Notes: a model not told the origin generated them from the letters alone. DNA of 64,000 nucleotides from Novosphingobium sp. Gsoil 351 (GCF_009707465.1 NZ_CP046120.1:1145501-1209500); one strand, 5' to 3'. Counted from the first letter of the stretch, positions 35,383 through 45,071 are shown. Translations and numbers: made by a program.

Positions 35383-35708
35383 ACCGCCAAGCCACCCGAC
35401 CAACCCGTCTTGCCCGCCTCGTCGCGGTCCTGGCCTGGGCGGCCTGTGCCGCGCCGGCTTGGGCCAGCGGATCGGGAATGCCGTGGGAAGAGCCGCTCCA
35501 GAAAGTTCTGGAATCGGTGCAGGGTCCGGTCGCCAAGATCGTCGCGGTGATCATCATCATCACCACCGGTCTGACCCTGGCGTTCGGCGAGGCCTCGGGC
35601 GGCTTCCGCCGGCTGATCCAGATCGTGTTCGGGCTGTCGATCGCGTTTGCCGCCTCGTCGTTCTTCCTCTCGTTCTTCAGCTTCGGCGGCGGGGCGCTCG
35701 TCGGATGA
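35379..35708 (+). CDS. trbC: TrbC prepilin
   Basis: A 109-residue protein with a signal sequence ending PAWASG and two hydrophobic segments (about 50-66 and 80-100). This is the layout of TrbC/VirB2 pilins. TraF (18711-19313) would trim and cyclise it in RP4-type systems. The ATG overlaps the trbB stop. It is followed by trbD with a 4-bp overlap. Confidence 0.88.
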   Translation: MNRQATRPTRLARLVAVLAWAACAAPAWASGSGMPWEEPLQKVLESVQGPVAKIVAVIIIITTGLTLAFGEASGGFRRLIQIVFGLSIAFAASSFFLSFFSFGGGALVG

Positions 35709-35965
35709 GCCGGATCGAGGGTTTCGAAGCGCCGATCCATGCCGCGCTGCATCAGCCGATCCTGCTCGGCGGCGCGCCGCGCGGCGTCGCGATTCTGAAC
35801 GGGACGATCGCCGCGGCGCTCGGGCTCGGACTCCAGCAATGGCTCGCCGGTCTCGTGGTCGGGATGCTCGGGCACACCCTCGCGGTGTTCGCGGCCAAGC
35901 GCGATCCCGACTTCGCGCCCGTGCTCGTCCGTCACTTGCGCCAGCGGGGGTACCTGGGATGCTAG
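35705..35965 (+). CDS. trbD: TrbD (VirB3-like) inner-membrane protein
   Basis: An 86-residue protein with a soluble start (EGFEAPIHAALHQPILLGG) and hydrophobic residues 28-62, as in TrbD/VirB3. It works with TrbE in pilus assembly. It overlaps trbC upstream by 4 bp and trbE downstream by 7 bp. Confidence 0.88.
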   Translation: MSRIEGFEAPIHAALHQPILLGGAPRGVAILNGTIAAALGLGLQQWLAGLVVGMLGHTLAVFAAKRDPDFAPVLVRHLRQRGYLGC

Positions 35966-38439
35966 CCTTGCACGAATACCGCCGCCGCGGCGACTGGCTC
36001 GCCGACCACTTGCCCTGGGCGGCGCTGGTCGCGCCGGGCGTGGTACTCAACAAGGACGGCAGCTTCCTTAGGATGCTGGCCTATCGCGGGCCCGACCTCG
36101 AGAGCTCGACCGAGGCCGAGCTCGTCGCGATCTGCGCGCGAGTCAACAACGTGCTCAAGCGGCTCGGCAGTGGCTGGGCGCTGTTCTTCGAGGCCGCGCG
36201 CCGCGAGGCTGCCGACTATCCCGCGAGCCGGTTCCCCGACGCCGCCTCGTGGCTGGTCGACGAGGAGCGCCGCGCCGACTTCGAGGCCGCGGACGCGCAC
36301 TTCGAAAGCCATTTCCACCTCGGCCTCACGTGGATGCCGCCCGCCGATGCCGGCGACGCCGCCGGGCGCCGCTTCGTCGAGCGCCCCGAAGCCGACGGCA
36401 GCCGCGACTGGAGCGGCGCACTCGCCCGGTTCGTCGCCGAGACCGACCGCATTGCCGACCTGCTCGCCGCGCTGATGCCCGAGGTCCGCGCGCTCGATTC
36501 GGGCGAGCTCCTCACCGCACTCCACGCGACGGTGTCGGATCGCGCGCACCCGGTCGCCGTCCCCGAAACCCCGATGTACCTCGACGGGTTGCTCGCCGAC
36601 ACCCCGCTCATCGGCGGCCTCGCACCCCGCCTCGGCGGGCACTGCTTGCGCACGCTGACCGTGCTAGGCTTTCCCAACGTCAGCCGGCCCGCGCAACTCG
36701 ACGCGCTCAACAGCGCGGCGTTTCCCTATCGCTGGGTCACCCGGTTCATCCCGCTCGATCGCGCCGACGCGATCAAAACCCTGACCAGGATCCGTCGGCA
36801 GTGGTTCAACAAGCGCAAGTCGCTGACCGCGGTGCTGCGCGAGGTGATGTACAGCCAGCCCGCCGCGCTGACCGACAGCGACGCCGACAACAAGGTCGCC
36901 GATGCGGACTGCGCGCTCCAGGCGCTGGGCGGCGATTACGTCGGGTTCGGGTACCTGACGACCACGCTGACGGTGTGGGACGCAAACTCCGCGCGCGCCG
37001 ACGACAAGGTCCGCGCGCTCGAGCGAATCGTCCACGGGCTCGGGTTCACCTGCGTTCGCGAAAGCGTCAACGCGGTCGAGGCCTGGCTGTCCTCGCTCCC
37101 GGGCCAGGTCTATGCCAACGTCCGCCAGCCGCTGGTCCACACCCTCAACCTCGCCCACCTCATGCCGCTCTCGGCGGTCTGGGCGGGCCCGCCCCGCGAC
37201 GCGCATCTTGCCGGGCCCCCGCTGCTCCATGCGCGCACCACCGGCTCGACCCCGTTCCGGCTGTCGCTCCACGTAGGCGACGTCGGCCACATGCTCATGG
37301 TCGGACCGACCGGTGCAGGCAAATCGGTGCTGCTCGCGCTGCTGACCCTGCAATTCCGCCGCTACCCGGACGCGCAGATCTTCGTCTTCGACAAGGGCTG
37401 GTCGGCGCGCGCGGCGATCCTGGCGATGGGCGGCGCGCACTACCCGCTCGGTCTCGGCGGCGCCGACGAGCGCATGCTCGCGTTCCAGCCGCTGCGCGGA
37501 ATCGACGCCCCGGGTGAACGCGCCTGGGCGGCGGAATGGATCGCCGCCCTCATCGCGCACGAGGGCGGCGCGGTGACGCCCGAAGCCAGGGACCAGATCT
37601 GGCTGGCGCTCGAAAACCTCGCCACCGCGCCCCCCGAAGAGCGAACGCTGACCGGGCTCTCGCTTCTGCTGCAGTCTAACGCCCTGCGCACCGCGCTCGC
37701 GCCCTACACGCTCGACGGGCCGTTCGGCGCGCTGCTCGACGCGGCCGAGAGCGAGGTCGCGCTGGGCGATGCGGTGTGCTTCGAGACCGAGGCGCTGCTC
37801 GGCCACGCCGCGGTGGTCGCGCCGGTCCTCGCCTACCTGTTTCACCGCATCGAGGCGCGCTTCGATGGGCGCCCGACGCTGCTGGTACTCGACGAGGCCT
37901 GGATCTTCCTCGACCACCCGCTGTTCGCGGCGCGGATCCGCGAATGGCTCAAGACCTTGCGCAAGAAGAACGTCTCGGTGGTCTTCGCCACCCAGAGCCT
38001 CGCCGACATCGCGCGCAGCAGCATCGCTCCCGCCATCCTCGAGAGCTGTCCGCAACGGATCTTCTTGCCCAACGACCGCGCGGTCGAGCCGCAGCTGCGC
38101 GCCGCCTACGAGGGGTTCGGGCTCAACGATCGCCAGATCGAACTTGTCGCCCGCGCCACGCCCAAGCGCGACTACTATCTGCAATCGGCGCGTGGGAACC
38201 GGTTGTTCTCGCTCGGCCTCGGCCCGGTCGCGCTGGCGCTGTGCGGTGCCTCGGACCCCGACAGCCAGCGCTTGATCGACCTGGTCCGCGAAGAAGCCGG
38301 GCCCGACGACTTCCTCCACGGATTTCTCACGCTGCGCGACCTCGACTGGGCGGCGACGCTCGCCCCCGCGTTCGACCGCTCGGCGGGCCTCCCTGCCGAC
38401 ACCTTCCCAACCCCGACCACCAAGGAGATCGGACAATGA
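35959..38439 (+). CDS. trbE: TrbE (VirB4-like) ATPase
   Basis: An 826-residue VirB4-family ATPase of normal length. Walker A reads MVGPTGAGKSVLLALL near 450, Walker B LLVLDEAWIFLDHP near 645, and the downstream ATQSLADIARSSIA motif is typical of the CagE/TrbE/VirB family. It drives pilin extraction and channel assembly. The ATG overlaps trbD; the stop overlaps the trbJ start. Confidence 0.93.
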   Translation: MLALHEYRRRGDWLADHLPWAALVAPGVVLNKDGSFLRMLAYRGPDLESSTEAELVAICARVNNVLKRLGSGWALFFEAARREAADYPASRFPDAASWLVDEERRADFEAADAHFESHFHLGLTWMPPADAGDAAGRRFVERPEADGSRDWSGALARFVAETDRIADLLAALMPEVRALDSGELLTALHATVSDRAHPVAVPETPMYLDGLLADTPLIGGLAPRLGGHCLRTLTVLGFPNVSRPAQLDALNSAAFPYRWVTRFIPLDRADAIKTLTRIRRQWFNKRKSLTAVLREVMYSQPAALTDSDADNKVADADCALQALGGDYVGFGYLTTTLTVWDANSARADDKVRALERIVHGLGFTCVRESVNAVEAWLSSLPGQVYANVRQPLVHTLNLAHLMPLSAVWAGPPRDAHLAGPPLLHARTTGSTPFRLSLHVGDVGHMLMVGPTGAGKSVLLALLTLQFRRYPDAQIFVFDKGWSARAAILAMGGAHYPLGLGGADERMLAFQPLRGIDAPGERAWAAEWIAALIAHEGGAVTPEARDQIWLALENLATAPPEERTLTGLSLLLQSNALRTALAPYTLDGPFGALLDAAESEVALGDAVCFETEALLGHAAVVAPVLAYLFHRIEARFDGRPTLLVLDEAWIFLDHPLFAARIREWLKTLRKKNVSVVFATQSLADIARSSIAPAILESCPQRIFLPNDRAVEPQLRAAYEGFGLNDRQIELVARATPKRDYYLQSARGNRLFSLGLGPVALALCGASDPDSQRLIDLVREEAGPDDFLHGFLTLRDLDWAATLAPAFDRSAGLPADTFPTPTTKEIGQ

Positions 38440-39185
38440 CCACGCGTGCCTTCTTCAGCCCCCGCCTCGCTTGCGCCCCCGCGCTCGCGCTGCTCGCCGC
38501 GACCACCACCGCGTTGCCGCCGTTCGCGCCGCCAGCGCGAGCCCAGATGGCGGTGTTCGACCCGACCAACTACGGCCAGAACCTGCTCTCCGCGGCGCGC
38601 GCGCTCGAGCAGATCAACAACCAGATCCAGTCGCTCCAGAACGAGGCGACGATGCTGCGCGACATGGCGAAGAACCTCAGCAAGGTCGACTTCGCCGAAA
38701 TCGGCGAAGTCGAACAGGCGCTCACGAAAATCGACGGTCTGATGGCGCGCGCGCAAGACATCGACTTCGACAGCGCGAAGATAGAAGCGCAGTTCAAGAA
38801 GTTGTTTCCGGGCAAGCCGGGCCAGGCGCCGGCCGCGACGCGTGTCGCGGCCGCATCGAGCCGCCTCGAGGCGGCGCGCGAGGCGCTGCGCCACACGCTC
38901 GAGGTTCAGGCAGGCGTGGTCGGCGCCGTCCAGGCCGATGCGCGGACGCTGTCGGCGATCGTCGCGCGCAGCCAGGGCGCCGAAGGCGGCCTCCAGGCCG
39001 CGCAGGCGACCAACCAGCTCCTAGCGCTCGCCGCCAAGCAACAGTTCCAGTTGCAGGACATGCTCGCCGCGCAGAACCGCGCCGACGCGATCGAGCGCGC
39101 GCGCCGCCTGCAGGGCGAAGCGGACGCCCGCGCGATGACCGCCCGCTTCCTCGGCTCGCGCCCGGCTTCCGCACCCCCTCGGTAG
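38436..39185 (+). CDS. trbJ: TrbJ (VirB5-like) protein
   Basis: A 249-residue exported protein. The signal peptide is long and alanine-rich (1-36, ending PARAQ). The mature part is helical with coiled-coil stretches: NLLSAARALEQINNQIQSLQ and LAAKQQFQLQDMLAAQNRAD. This is the TrbJ/VirB5 pattern of a minor pilus or adhesion component. It overlaps trbE by 4 bp. No trbK-like lipoprotein gene follows. Confidence 0.9.
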   Translation: MTTRAFFSPRLACAPALALLAATTTALPPFAPPARAQMAVFDPTNYGQNLLSAARALEQINNQIQSLQNEATMLRDMAKNLSKVDFAEIGEVEQALTKIDGLMARAQDIDFDSAKIEAQFKKLFPGKPGQAPAATRVAAASSRLEAAREALRHTLEVQAGVVGAVQADARTLSAIVARSQGAEGGLQAAQATNQLLALAAKQQFQLQDMLAAQNRADAIERARRLQGEADARAMTARFLGSRPASAPPR

Positions 39186-39227
39186 GCCGGACTCAAGCGG
39201 CGGGCCGTTCCTCTCGGTCCCGCCGCC

Positions 39228-39268
39228 GCCGCGGGACGTGCGGTGCCCCCCAACGCGCGTCCCGCGGC
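39228..39268. terminator. Hairpin between trbJ and trbL
   Basis: An 11-bp perfect stem (GCCGCGGGACG and CGTCCCGCGGC) encloses a 19-base loop in the 117-bp gap after trbJ. No long T-run follows, so it may attenuate or stabilise the message rather than end it. This is the only gap of note within the trb operon. Confidence 0.45.
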
Positions 39269-39302
39269 ATTATCCCCCGTTTTCTCAAGCAGGTTGCTCA
39301 GA

Positions 39303-40604
39303 ATGCAGGACCTCGGCGTCATCGACCAGTTCATGGCGGACTTCATCCGCTACATCGACAGCGGGTTCGGCCTGCTGGGCGGCGATGTCGCGTTCCTGAC
39401 GTCGGCGCTGATCGCCATCGACATCACGCTTGCCGGCCTGTTCTGGGCGATGGGCGGCGAGCAGGACGTGCTCGGGCGCTTCCTCAGGAAGATCCTCTAC
39501 GTCGGCGCGTTCGCCTTCATTCTGGGCAACTTCGCGCGGCTCGCCGACATCGTCTTCCGCTCGTTCGCCGCCGCCGGGCTGACCGCGGGTGGTGGGACGA
39601 TTTCCGCCGACGACCTGCTCAAGCCGGGACGGCTCGCCCGGATCGGGTTCGATGCGGCCTGGCCGCTGCTCGAGCAGGTCTCCGAACTGGTCGGGTTCAC
39701 CACCTTCTTCGACAACTTCCTGGTGATCGCGGTGCTGCTGTTCGCCTGGGCCATCGTGATCCTCGCGTTTTTCGTGCTCGCGGTGCAGCTGTTCGTCACG
39801 ATCATCGAATTCAAGCTGACCACGCTCGCCGGGTTCATCCTGGTCCCGTTCGCGCTGTGGAACCGCACCAGCTTCCTCGCCGAGCGGGTGCTGGGCAGCG
39901 TGGTCAGCTCGGGCATCAAGGTCATGGTGCTGGCGGTCATCGTCGGGATCGGCTCGGGCTTCTTCGCCCAGTTCACCACCGCGCTGAACGGCCAGGACCC
40001 CGACATCGGCCAGGCGATGAGCCTGGTCCTCGCCTCGCTGGCGCTGTTCGGGCTCGGCATCTTCGGCCCCAGCCTGGCCTCCGGTCTCGTTGCGGGGGCG
40101 CCCCAGCTGGGCGCGGGCGCCGCGCTCGGCACCGTCGCGGGCGCCGCCGGAGCGACGTTTGTGGCGGGAGCCGGCGCGGCCGGAGCCGCGCGGTTTGCCG
40201 GCGGCGCGGCGCTCGGGGCGATCCGCTCGGGCACGACGATGGGTGCGGCCGCCCAGACCGCCTACCGGTTGGGTCAGGAGACGAGCGGCTCGCCCAGCGT
40301 CGGCGCTGGCCTGAAGGGCGTCGGCGAGGCCGCAGGCAGCGCGCTCAGGCAGCGCGCCGATTCTGCCCTCGGGCTGAGCGAAGCGGCCGCGACCGGTCGC
40401 CAGGCCGCGTGGTCGGCGCTCAACGACAACCGCGACGGCGGCCTCGGCCAGTCCGCGGCGACCGACTCCGCGCCACCCTGGGCGCAAGCGCTGCAACGCC
40501 GCCAGGACGGCCGTCATCATCGCCAGGTCGCGCTGCACGCGCTGCGCGAAGGCGACCGCGGCGGCGCGTCCGCCACCCCCGACATCAAGGAAAAGGAGGA
40601 CTAG
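39303..40604 (+). CDS. trbL: TrbL (VirB6-like) membrane protein
   Basis: A 433-residue polytopic protein. At least six hydrophobic segments lie in residues 30-310, including long runs in FLVIAVLLFAWAIVILAFFV and AGFILVPFAL. A glycine/alanine-rich region follows, then a soluble C terminus with ARQDGRHHR-like basic residues. This matches TrbL/VirB6, the inner-membrane channel. ATG 39303 starts MQDLGVIDQFMADF. TrbF follows after 3 bp. Confidence 0.9.
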   Translation: MQDLGVIDQFMADFIRYIDSGFGLLGGDVAFLTSALIAIDITLAGLFWAMGGEQDVLGRFLRKILYVGAFAFILGNFARLADIVFRSFAAAGLTAGGGTISADDLLKPGRLARIGFDAAWPLLEQVSELVGFTTFFDNFLVIAVLLFAWAIVILAFFVLAVQLFVTIIEFKLTTLAGFILVPFALWNRTSFLAERVLGSVVSSGIKVMVLAVIVGIGSGFFAQFTTALNGQDPDIGQAMSLVLASLALFGLGIFGPSLASGLVAGAPQLGAGAALGTVAGAAGATFVAGAGAAGAARFAGGAALGAIRSGTTMGAAAQTAYRLGQETSGSPSVGAGLKGVGEAAGSALRQRADSALGLSEAAATGRQAAWSALNDNRDGGLGQSAATDSAPPWAQALQRRQDGRHHRQVALHALREGDRGGASATPDIKEKED

Positions 40605-40607
40605 CAG

Positions 40608-41393
40608 ATGATCTTCAAGCGCAGCGTCCAGCGCTATGGGCGCACACCCGCGCCCGAGACGCCATTCCAGCGCGCCGGGCAGTTGTGGGACGACCGGATC
40701 GGTTCGGCCCGGGTTCAGGCGCGCAACTGGCGATGGATGGCGTTTGGCGCGCTCGGCCTGTCCGCGGGGCTTGCCGCAGCGTTCGCCTGGCAATCGGCGC
40801 AGAGCCGGGTCGTGCCGTACGTGGTCGAGGTCGACAAGCTCGGCGCCGTCCGTGCGCTGGCTCCGGTGGTTCCGGGCCACACCCCGAACGATCCGGAGAT
40901 CGCCTGGCACTTGTCCGAGTTCATTCGCCACGTCCGCACGGTGTCGCTCGATCCGATCCTGATGCGGCGCGACTGGCTCGCCGCCTACGATTTCGTGACC
41001 CCGCGCGCCGCCACGTTCCTGGGTGCCTATGCGCGCCAAGCCCGCCCGTTCGAGGCGATCGGCGAGCAGACGGTCTCGGTCCAAGTGACCAGCGTGGTCC
41101 GCGCCTCGGAGCGCTCGTTCCAGGTCAAATGGAGCGAGACCGCCTACGCGCGTGGCGACGAGGACGGCACCAGCCGGTGGACCGCGATCCTCGGCGTAAA
41201 GATGCGGCCACCGTCCGACGCCGAGACGCTCCGGAAGAACCCGCTCGGAATCTACGTCGATGCGATCGACTGGAGCCGCGAGCTCGACGGCCCGGCAGTT
41301 CCAGGCACACCGCCTCCCGCAAACCCCTCCCAAGCCCCCAACGCGCGCGATGGTCTCGCCGGTCGCGCCGCTCCCGAGGAGACCGATCGATGA
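40608..41393 (+). CDS. trbF: TrbF (VirB8-like) protein
   Basis: A 261-residue protein with a cytosolic start, one membrane segment (about 44-62, MAFGALGLSAGLAAAFAW) and a periplasmic NTF2-like domain (VVPYVVEVDKLGAV, AYDFVTPRAATFLGAYAR). This is the TrbF/VirB8 layout, an assembly factor of the transfer channel. The C-terminal tail is proline-rich. Its stop overlaps the trbG start. Confidence 0.9.
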   Translation: MIFKRSVQRYGRTPAPETPFQRAGQLWDDRIGSARVQARNWRWMAFGALGLSAGLAAAFAWQSAQSRVVPYVVEVDKLGAVRALAPVVPGHTPNDPEIAWHLSEFIRHVRTVSLDPILMRRDWLAAYDFVTPRAATFLGAYARQARPFEAIGEQTVSVQVTSVVRASERSFQVKWSETAYARGDEDGTSRWTAILGVKMRPPSDAETLRKNPLGIYVDAIDWSRELDGPAVPGTPPPANPSQAPNARDGLAGRAAPEETDR

Positions 41394-42217
41394 TCGCCCA
41401 CCGCTTCCCTCCCCTCTTTCTCGTCGGTGCCGCCCTGGCGTGGGCGCCAGTGCCCGTAGCCGCGAAACCGGCGAAACCGCGACCGGCAGTTGCTGCGTGG
41501 ACCGGTGACAGCAGCGCCGTCAGGACATTCGCCTTCACCAAAAACGCCACATATTCAGTGGTCACTGCTCCGGGCCGGGTCACCGACATCGCGCTCGAGC
41601 CAGGGGAGACTCTCGGTGCGGTCGCCAGCGGCGATACCGCGCGCTGGGTGATCGGGGACACCACCAGCGGGGCCGGCGGCGACCTGCGCGCGCACGTCCT
41701 GGTCAAGCCGGTCGATGCCGGTCTCTCGACCAACCTGGTGATCACCACCAACCGCCGGGTCTATCATCTCCTGCTGACCAGCGGCGGCGGCGCGCCCGTG
41801 GTCGCAGTATCCTGGACCTATCCCGCCGATGCCCTGCTCGCGCTCCGACCTGCCCCGACCGGCATGGCGCGGCCGATCGCGGCGTCAATCGGGGTGTCAC
41901 CGGACCGCCTGAACTTCGGCTACGCGATCAGCGGCGACAAGCCGACCTGGCGTCCGCTCCGGGTTTTCGACGACGGTCGCCAGACGTTTATCGAGTTTCC
42001 TGCAAGCCTCGCTTCGGACCAGGCGCCGCCGCTGTTCGTGACCGGGAGCGATGGCTCGCCCGAACTGGTCAACTACCGTCTCATCGGGCGCCACTACATC
42101 GTCGACCGGCTGTTCGATGCCGCCGAGCTGCGGCTCGGGACAAAGAAACCGCAAAAAGTAAGGATCGTGCGTGCCCAGGGCGCCCACGACTCCGCTCGAA
42201 AGGAGAAGGGGGCGTGA
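41390..42217 (+). CDS. trbG: TrbG (VirB9-like) protein
   Basis: A 275-residue exported protein with a signal peptide (to about residue 23, VPVAAK). The mature part has two beta domains: AVRTFAFTKNATYSVVTAPG and the C-terminal VRIVRA segment preceded by RLIGRHYIVDRLFDAAELRL. It is the VirB9-type outer-membrane core protein. The ATG at 41390 overlaps trbF; an unrelated upstream extension of this open frame is discarded. It overlaps trbI by 4 bp. Confidence 0.9.
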   Translation: MIAHRFPPLFLVGAALAWAPVPVAAKPAKPRPAVAAWTGDSSAVRTFAFTKNATYSVVTAPGRVTDIALEPGETLGAVASGDTARWVIGDTTSGAGGDLRAHVLVKPVDAGLSTNLVITTNRRVYHLLLTSGGGAPVVAVSWTYPADALLALRPAPTGMARPIAASIGVSPDRLNFGYAISGDKPTWRPLRVFDDGRQTFIEFPASLASDQAPPLFVTGSDGSPELVNYRLIGRHYIVDRLFDAAELRLGTKKPQKVRIVRAQGAHDSARKEKGA

Positions 42218-43425
42218 CCGAGGAAGCAGGCGATAGCGCCACCGCCGAGTCCCAGCAGCTTCCCGAAAAAGTCGATCCCGAGACGTTCGAGCTGCGAGGG
42301 CGCCCTGCTAGCGTCGTGCGTTTTCGCCGCGGCCTCATCGTGGGGGTAGCGGGATGCGCCGCAGCCTCGCTGGTCGCAATTGCCTGGTTCGCGCTGGATC
42401 CTCCAAGCCTTGCCACCGCCACGGTCGATGATGGCGGCCGACTGGAGACGGCAAAGCCGGGCGACGCGCTCGCGGCGCTGCCTGGAAGCTATGGCGACGT
42501 GCCCACCCTGGGTTCGCCGCTGCCCGGCGATCTCGGTCGGCCGATCCTAGACCAGGCGCGTGAGGATGCTGCGATGCGCGCACCTCCCATCAACGACCAG
42601 CGCGAGAGCGAAGCCGCTCGCCTGATCCTGGAACGGCGGGAGCGCATCGCCGAAGCGCGTCGCGCTGCGAGGTCCTCGGCCGTGCTCGCCAGGGTCGGTT
42701 CAGGCCCCGCCGGCGGTAATGCGGACGTGTCCACAGCGACCGCGCTAAGTTCGCCCGAAGCGAGCGGGCAGGTCACCTCGCTCGCGGACAACCCGCGGCC
42801 ACGGCGCGCCGGCCTTGCCCAAGCTGTTGGCGGAGCCAGCGCGCACCAGCTGGAGGATGCGGCATCCCCCTTTGTGGTGGCGGCCGGAAGCGTCATTTCG
42901 GCCAGCCTGATTACCGGTCTCAACTCCGATTTGCCCGGCCTGGTCACCGCGCAAGTCACCGAGCGGGTCTACGACAGTCCGACGGGACAAGTGCTGCTGA
43001 TCCCGCAAGGGGCGAGGCTTCTCGGCACCTACGACAGCGTGGTTGCCTACGGGCAGCGCCGCGCGCTGATCGTCTGGCAGCGGCTGCTCCTGCCCGACGG
43101 CTCCTCGCTGGCGATCGACAACGTGCCCGCGACCGATGCGTCGGGATACGCGGGACTAGCCGATGGCGTGGATTTCCATACCTGGGCGCTGCTCAAGGGG
43201 GTCGCGCTTTCGACACTGCTCGGGGTGGGAGCGAACCTGTCGATATCCGGCGAGAGCGATCTCGTTCGGGCGGTGCGGGAGTCGATCCAACAAGGAGGCT
43301 CGCGGGCCGGTGAGCAGGTTGTGGCCAAGGGGCTGGATATCCAGCCGACGATCACCATCCGCCCCGGCGCTTCGGTCCGACTGCTGGTCCATCGCGACTT
43401 GGTGCTGCGCCCGTGGCGAGGGTAG
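42214..43425 (+). CDS. trbI: TrbI (VirB10-like) protein
   Basis: A 403-residue VirB10-family protein: cytosolic start, one membrane segment (about 44-63), a proline-rich and charged periplasmic linker, and a C-terminal TrbI domain with ASLITGLNSDLPGLVTAQVT, VYDSPTGQVLLIPQGARLLG and YAGLADGVDFH. It bridges inner and outer membranes and senses energy state. GTG 42214 overlaps the trbG stop. It ends the trb series. Confidence 0.92.
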   Translation: MTEEAGDSATAESQQLPEKVDPETFELRGRPASVVRFRRGLIVGVAGCAAASLVAIAWFALDPPSLATATVDDGGRLETAKPGDALAALPGSYGDVPTLGSPLPGDLGRPILDQAREDAAMRAPPINDQRESEAARLILERRERIAEARRAARSSAVLARVGSGPAGGNADVSTATALSSPEASGQVTSLADNPRPRRAGLAQAVGGASAHQLEDAASPFVVAAGSVISASLITGLNSDLPGLVTAQVTERVYDSPTGQVLLIPQGARLLGTYDSVVAYGQRRALIVWQRLLLPDGSSLAIDNVPATDASGYAGLADGVDFHTWALLKGVALSTLLGVGANLSISGESDLVRAVRESIQQGGSRAGEQVVAKGLDIQPTITIRPGASVRLLVHRDLVLRPWRG

Positions 43426-43430
43426 TCCCG

Positions 43431-43670
43431 ATGTCGAACCGCGAAACGCGAAGCGCCGCGCCAGCTGTGTCGGCTCGCGCGAGTCAGCAGCTCTGCGTGC
43501 GCGTCGATCGGGCGATGGAGCTGCTCGATATCGGCAAGACAAAGCTCTACGAGCTCATCGCGTCGGGCGAGCTAGAGGCGATCCGGATTGGACGTCGCAC
43601 ATTGGTACTGAGAGAGAGCATCGAGGGTCTCGTCGTCCGACTAAGGAGGGCATCGACGCCACCGCGCTAG
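43431..43670 (+). CDS. Excisionase-family small helix-turn-helix protein
   Basis: A 79-residue protein. Residues 20-72 form the excisionase/AlpA-type winged helix: CVRVDRAMELLDIGKTKLYE, then LIASGELEAIRIGRRTLVLRESIEGLV. These proteins bend DNA at attachment sites or act as regulators. It lies 5 bp after trbI and is convergent with the integrase, 35 bp apart. It is a second candidate directionality factor beside the gene at 19282. Confidence 0.82.
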   Translation: MSNRETRSAAPAVSARASQQLCVRVDRAMELLDIGKTKLYELIASGELEAIRIGRRTLVLRESIEGLVVRLRRASTPPR

Positions 43671-43705
43671 GACGCCTTTGCTAGCTTGGCTTTGCGTTGC
43701 GCGGA

Positions 43706-44887
43706 TTAGGCTCTTTGCAGTCCGTTCGCAAAATCGGCCCATTCCGACATTAGGACACGGCGCTTCTCGAGACTGCGTCCACGCCGGTATGCGCGCTCGG
43801 CCTTGGAGGCGATCGTATGGGCCAAGGCCATTTCGACGTCTTCCCGCGCATGAGACGTGACGTCGCCGGCCCAATCTCGAAAGGTCGAGCGAAAACCGTG
43901 AACCGTAATGTCGCCTCGTCCCATGCGCCGCAGCAGTGCGGTCATGGCCATATTGGATAGCGCCTTCTTCGGCTCCGCCCCGAAAACAAAGTCTTCCAGC
44001 ATCGTTGCCTGCGTCTTCATCGAGCGGAGAAGCGCTGTCGCGGCTGCATCCAATGGCACCTCGTGCTGGACGCGTGCCTTCATCCGATCGGCGGGAACAG
44101 TCCACAATCGGTTCTCGAGATCGACCTCCTCCCAGCGCATCCCGAGTACTTCGCCCGAGCGCGCCGCAGTGAAAATCGTGAATTCGAGGGCTCGCGCTGC
44201 GGTGCCTTGGCGTTGCGCAAGGTCCTTCATGAAGTTTGGGAGACCGCGAAACGGAAGGGCGGCATGGTGAGCCACGGACTTGTCCTGACGTGGCAGCAGC
44301 AGTTGGAGATTGCCCTGCCATTGTGCGGGATTGTCCCCTTGACGCAGGCCCCTGACTTTCGCCGCATCAAGGATGCGAGCCACGCGCTGTTGGACGCGGC
44401 GGGCAGTCTCGGGTTTTGACAGCCAGATCGGACGCAAAACCTCGAGTATGTTGTCCCGGCCAACCTTGTCGATCGGCGTGCGAGCAAATGACGCCGTATA
44501 GGTTGCAACCGTCGTCTGCCATTGCTGGCGGTGCTTTGCATTGTCGAAGCCACCTTGGATGCTCCGGATGTACTCCTTGGCAAACTCTTCGAACGTGACG
44601 GTTGTGGGCGCTTCTGCGTCGCTGAGACTGTTTGCGGGCACGAGGTCGAGCCCGTTCGTCGCGCGTGTGCGAAGGGCTTCCGCGCGCTCACGCGCCAAGG
44701 CGAGCGACACGTCGAGAGCTGAGCCCAGGCCCAGCTCCCGCCGAAGGCCTTTTGACGTTCGGATGAATAGCCACGACTTCGACCCACTTGGCCTTACCCG
44801 CAGATAGAGGCCTCCTCCATCCGAGTAGACGCCGGGTTTCTTGGCCGCAGCCACGCCTTTGACCGAGAGCTTGTTTCGCACGGGCAT
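43706..44887 (-). CDS. int: Tyrosine integrase (P4/DUF4102 type)
   Basis: A 393-residue recombinase. The N-terminal DUF4102-like domain reads YSDGGGLYLRVRPSGSKSW. The catalytic domain has Arg (TAARSGEVLGMRW) near 243, His-x-x-Arg (HGFRSTFRDWAG) near 331 and the Tyr in AYRRG near 365. ATG 44887 is chosen as the start of the conserved domain; 45 further in-frame residues upstream look unrelated. Its 5' end faces the tRNA-derived attachment site 185 bp away, the usual layout for these elements. Confidence 0.92.
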   Translation of the reverse strand: MPVRNKLSVKGVAAAKKPGVYSDGGGLYLRVRPSGSKSWLFIRTSKGLRRELGLGSALDVSLALARERAEALRTRATNGLDLVPANSLSDAEAPTTVTFEEFAKEYIRSIQGGFDNAKHRQQWQTTVATYTASFARTPIDKVGRDNILEVLRPIWLSKPETARRVQQRVARILDAAKVRGLRQGDNPAQWQGNLQLLLPRQDKSVAHHAALPFRGLPNFMKDLAQRQGTAARALEFTIFTAARSGEVLGMRWEEVDLENRLWTVPADRMKARVQHEVPLDAAATALLRSMKTQATMLEDFVFGAEPKKALSNMAMTALLRRMGRGDITVHGFRSTFRDWAGDVTSHAREDVEMALAHTIASKAERAYRRGRSLEKRRVLMSEWADFANGLQRA

Positions 44888-45071
44888 CGCACCCCGACTG
44901 CTCGCACAGTCCGCCCAATCCGTCCAGTCATAAAGATGGTCATAATCTTGGACGCGGAGACAGGCGAACCGTGGCGAACTGCGGCGGGCTTCGATTTTCA
45001 AAAAATCGCCGTAATTCTGCAAGATTTGCGCGACCGCTGGCGTTCGTCAGCGTTCATCGAAAATCGATATT

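Noticed and set aside
36664..41333. Long reverse-strand frames over trbE to trbF
   Set aside because: Their composition is arginine/glutamate-rich and mirrors trb genes in high-GC DNA; no domain is visible.
38471..42217. A 1248-residue forward open frame across trbJ-trbG
   Set aside because: Its first 970 residues are arginine/glycine-rich shadow of trbJ, trbL and trbF; only the last part is real and is annotated as TrbG.
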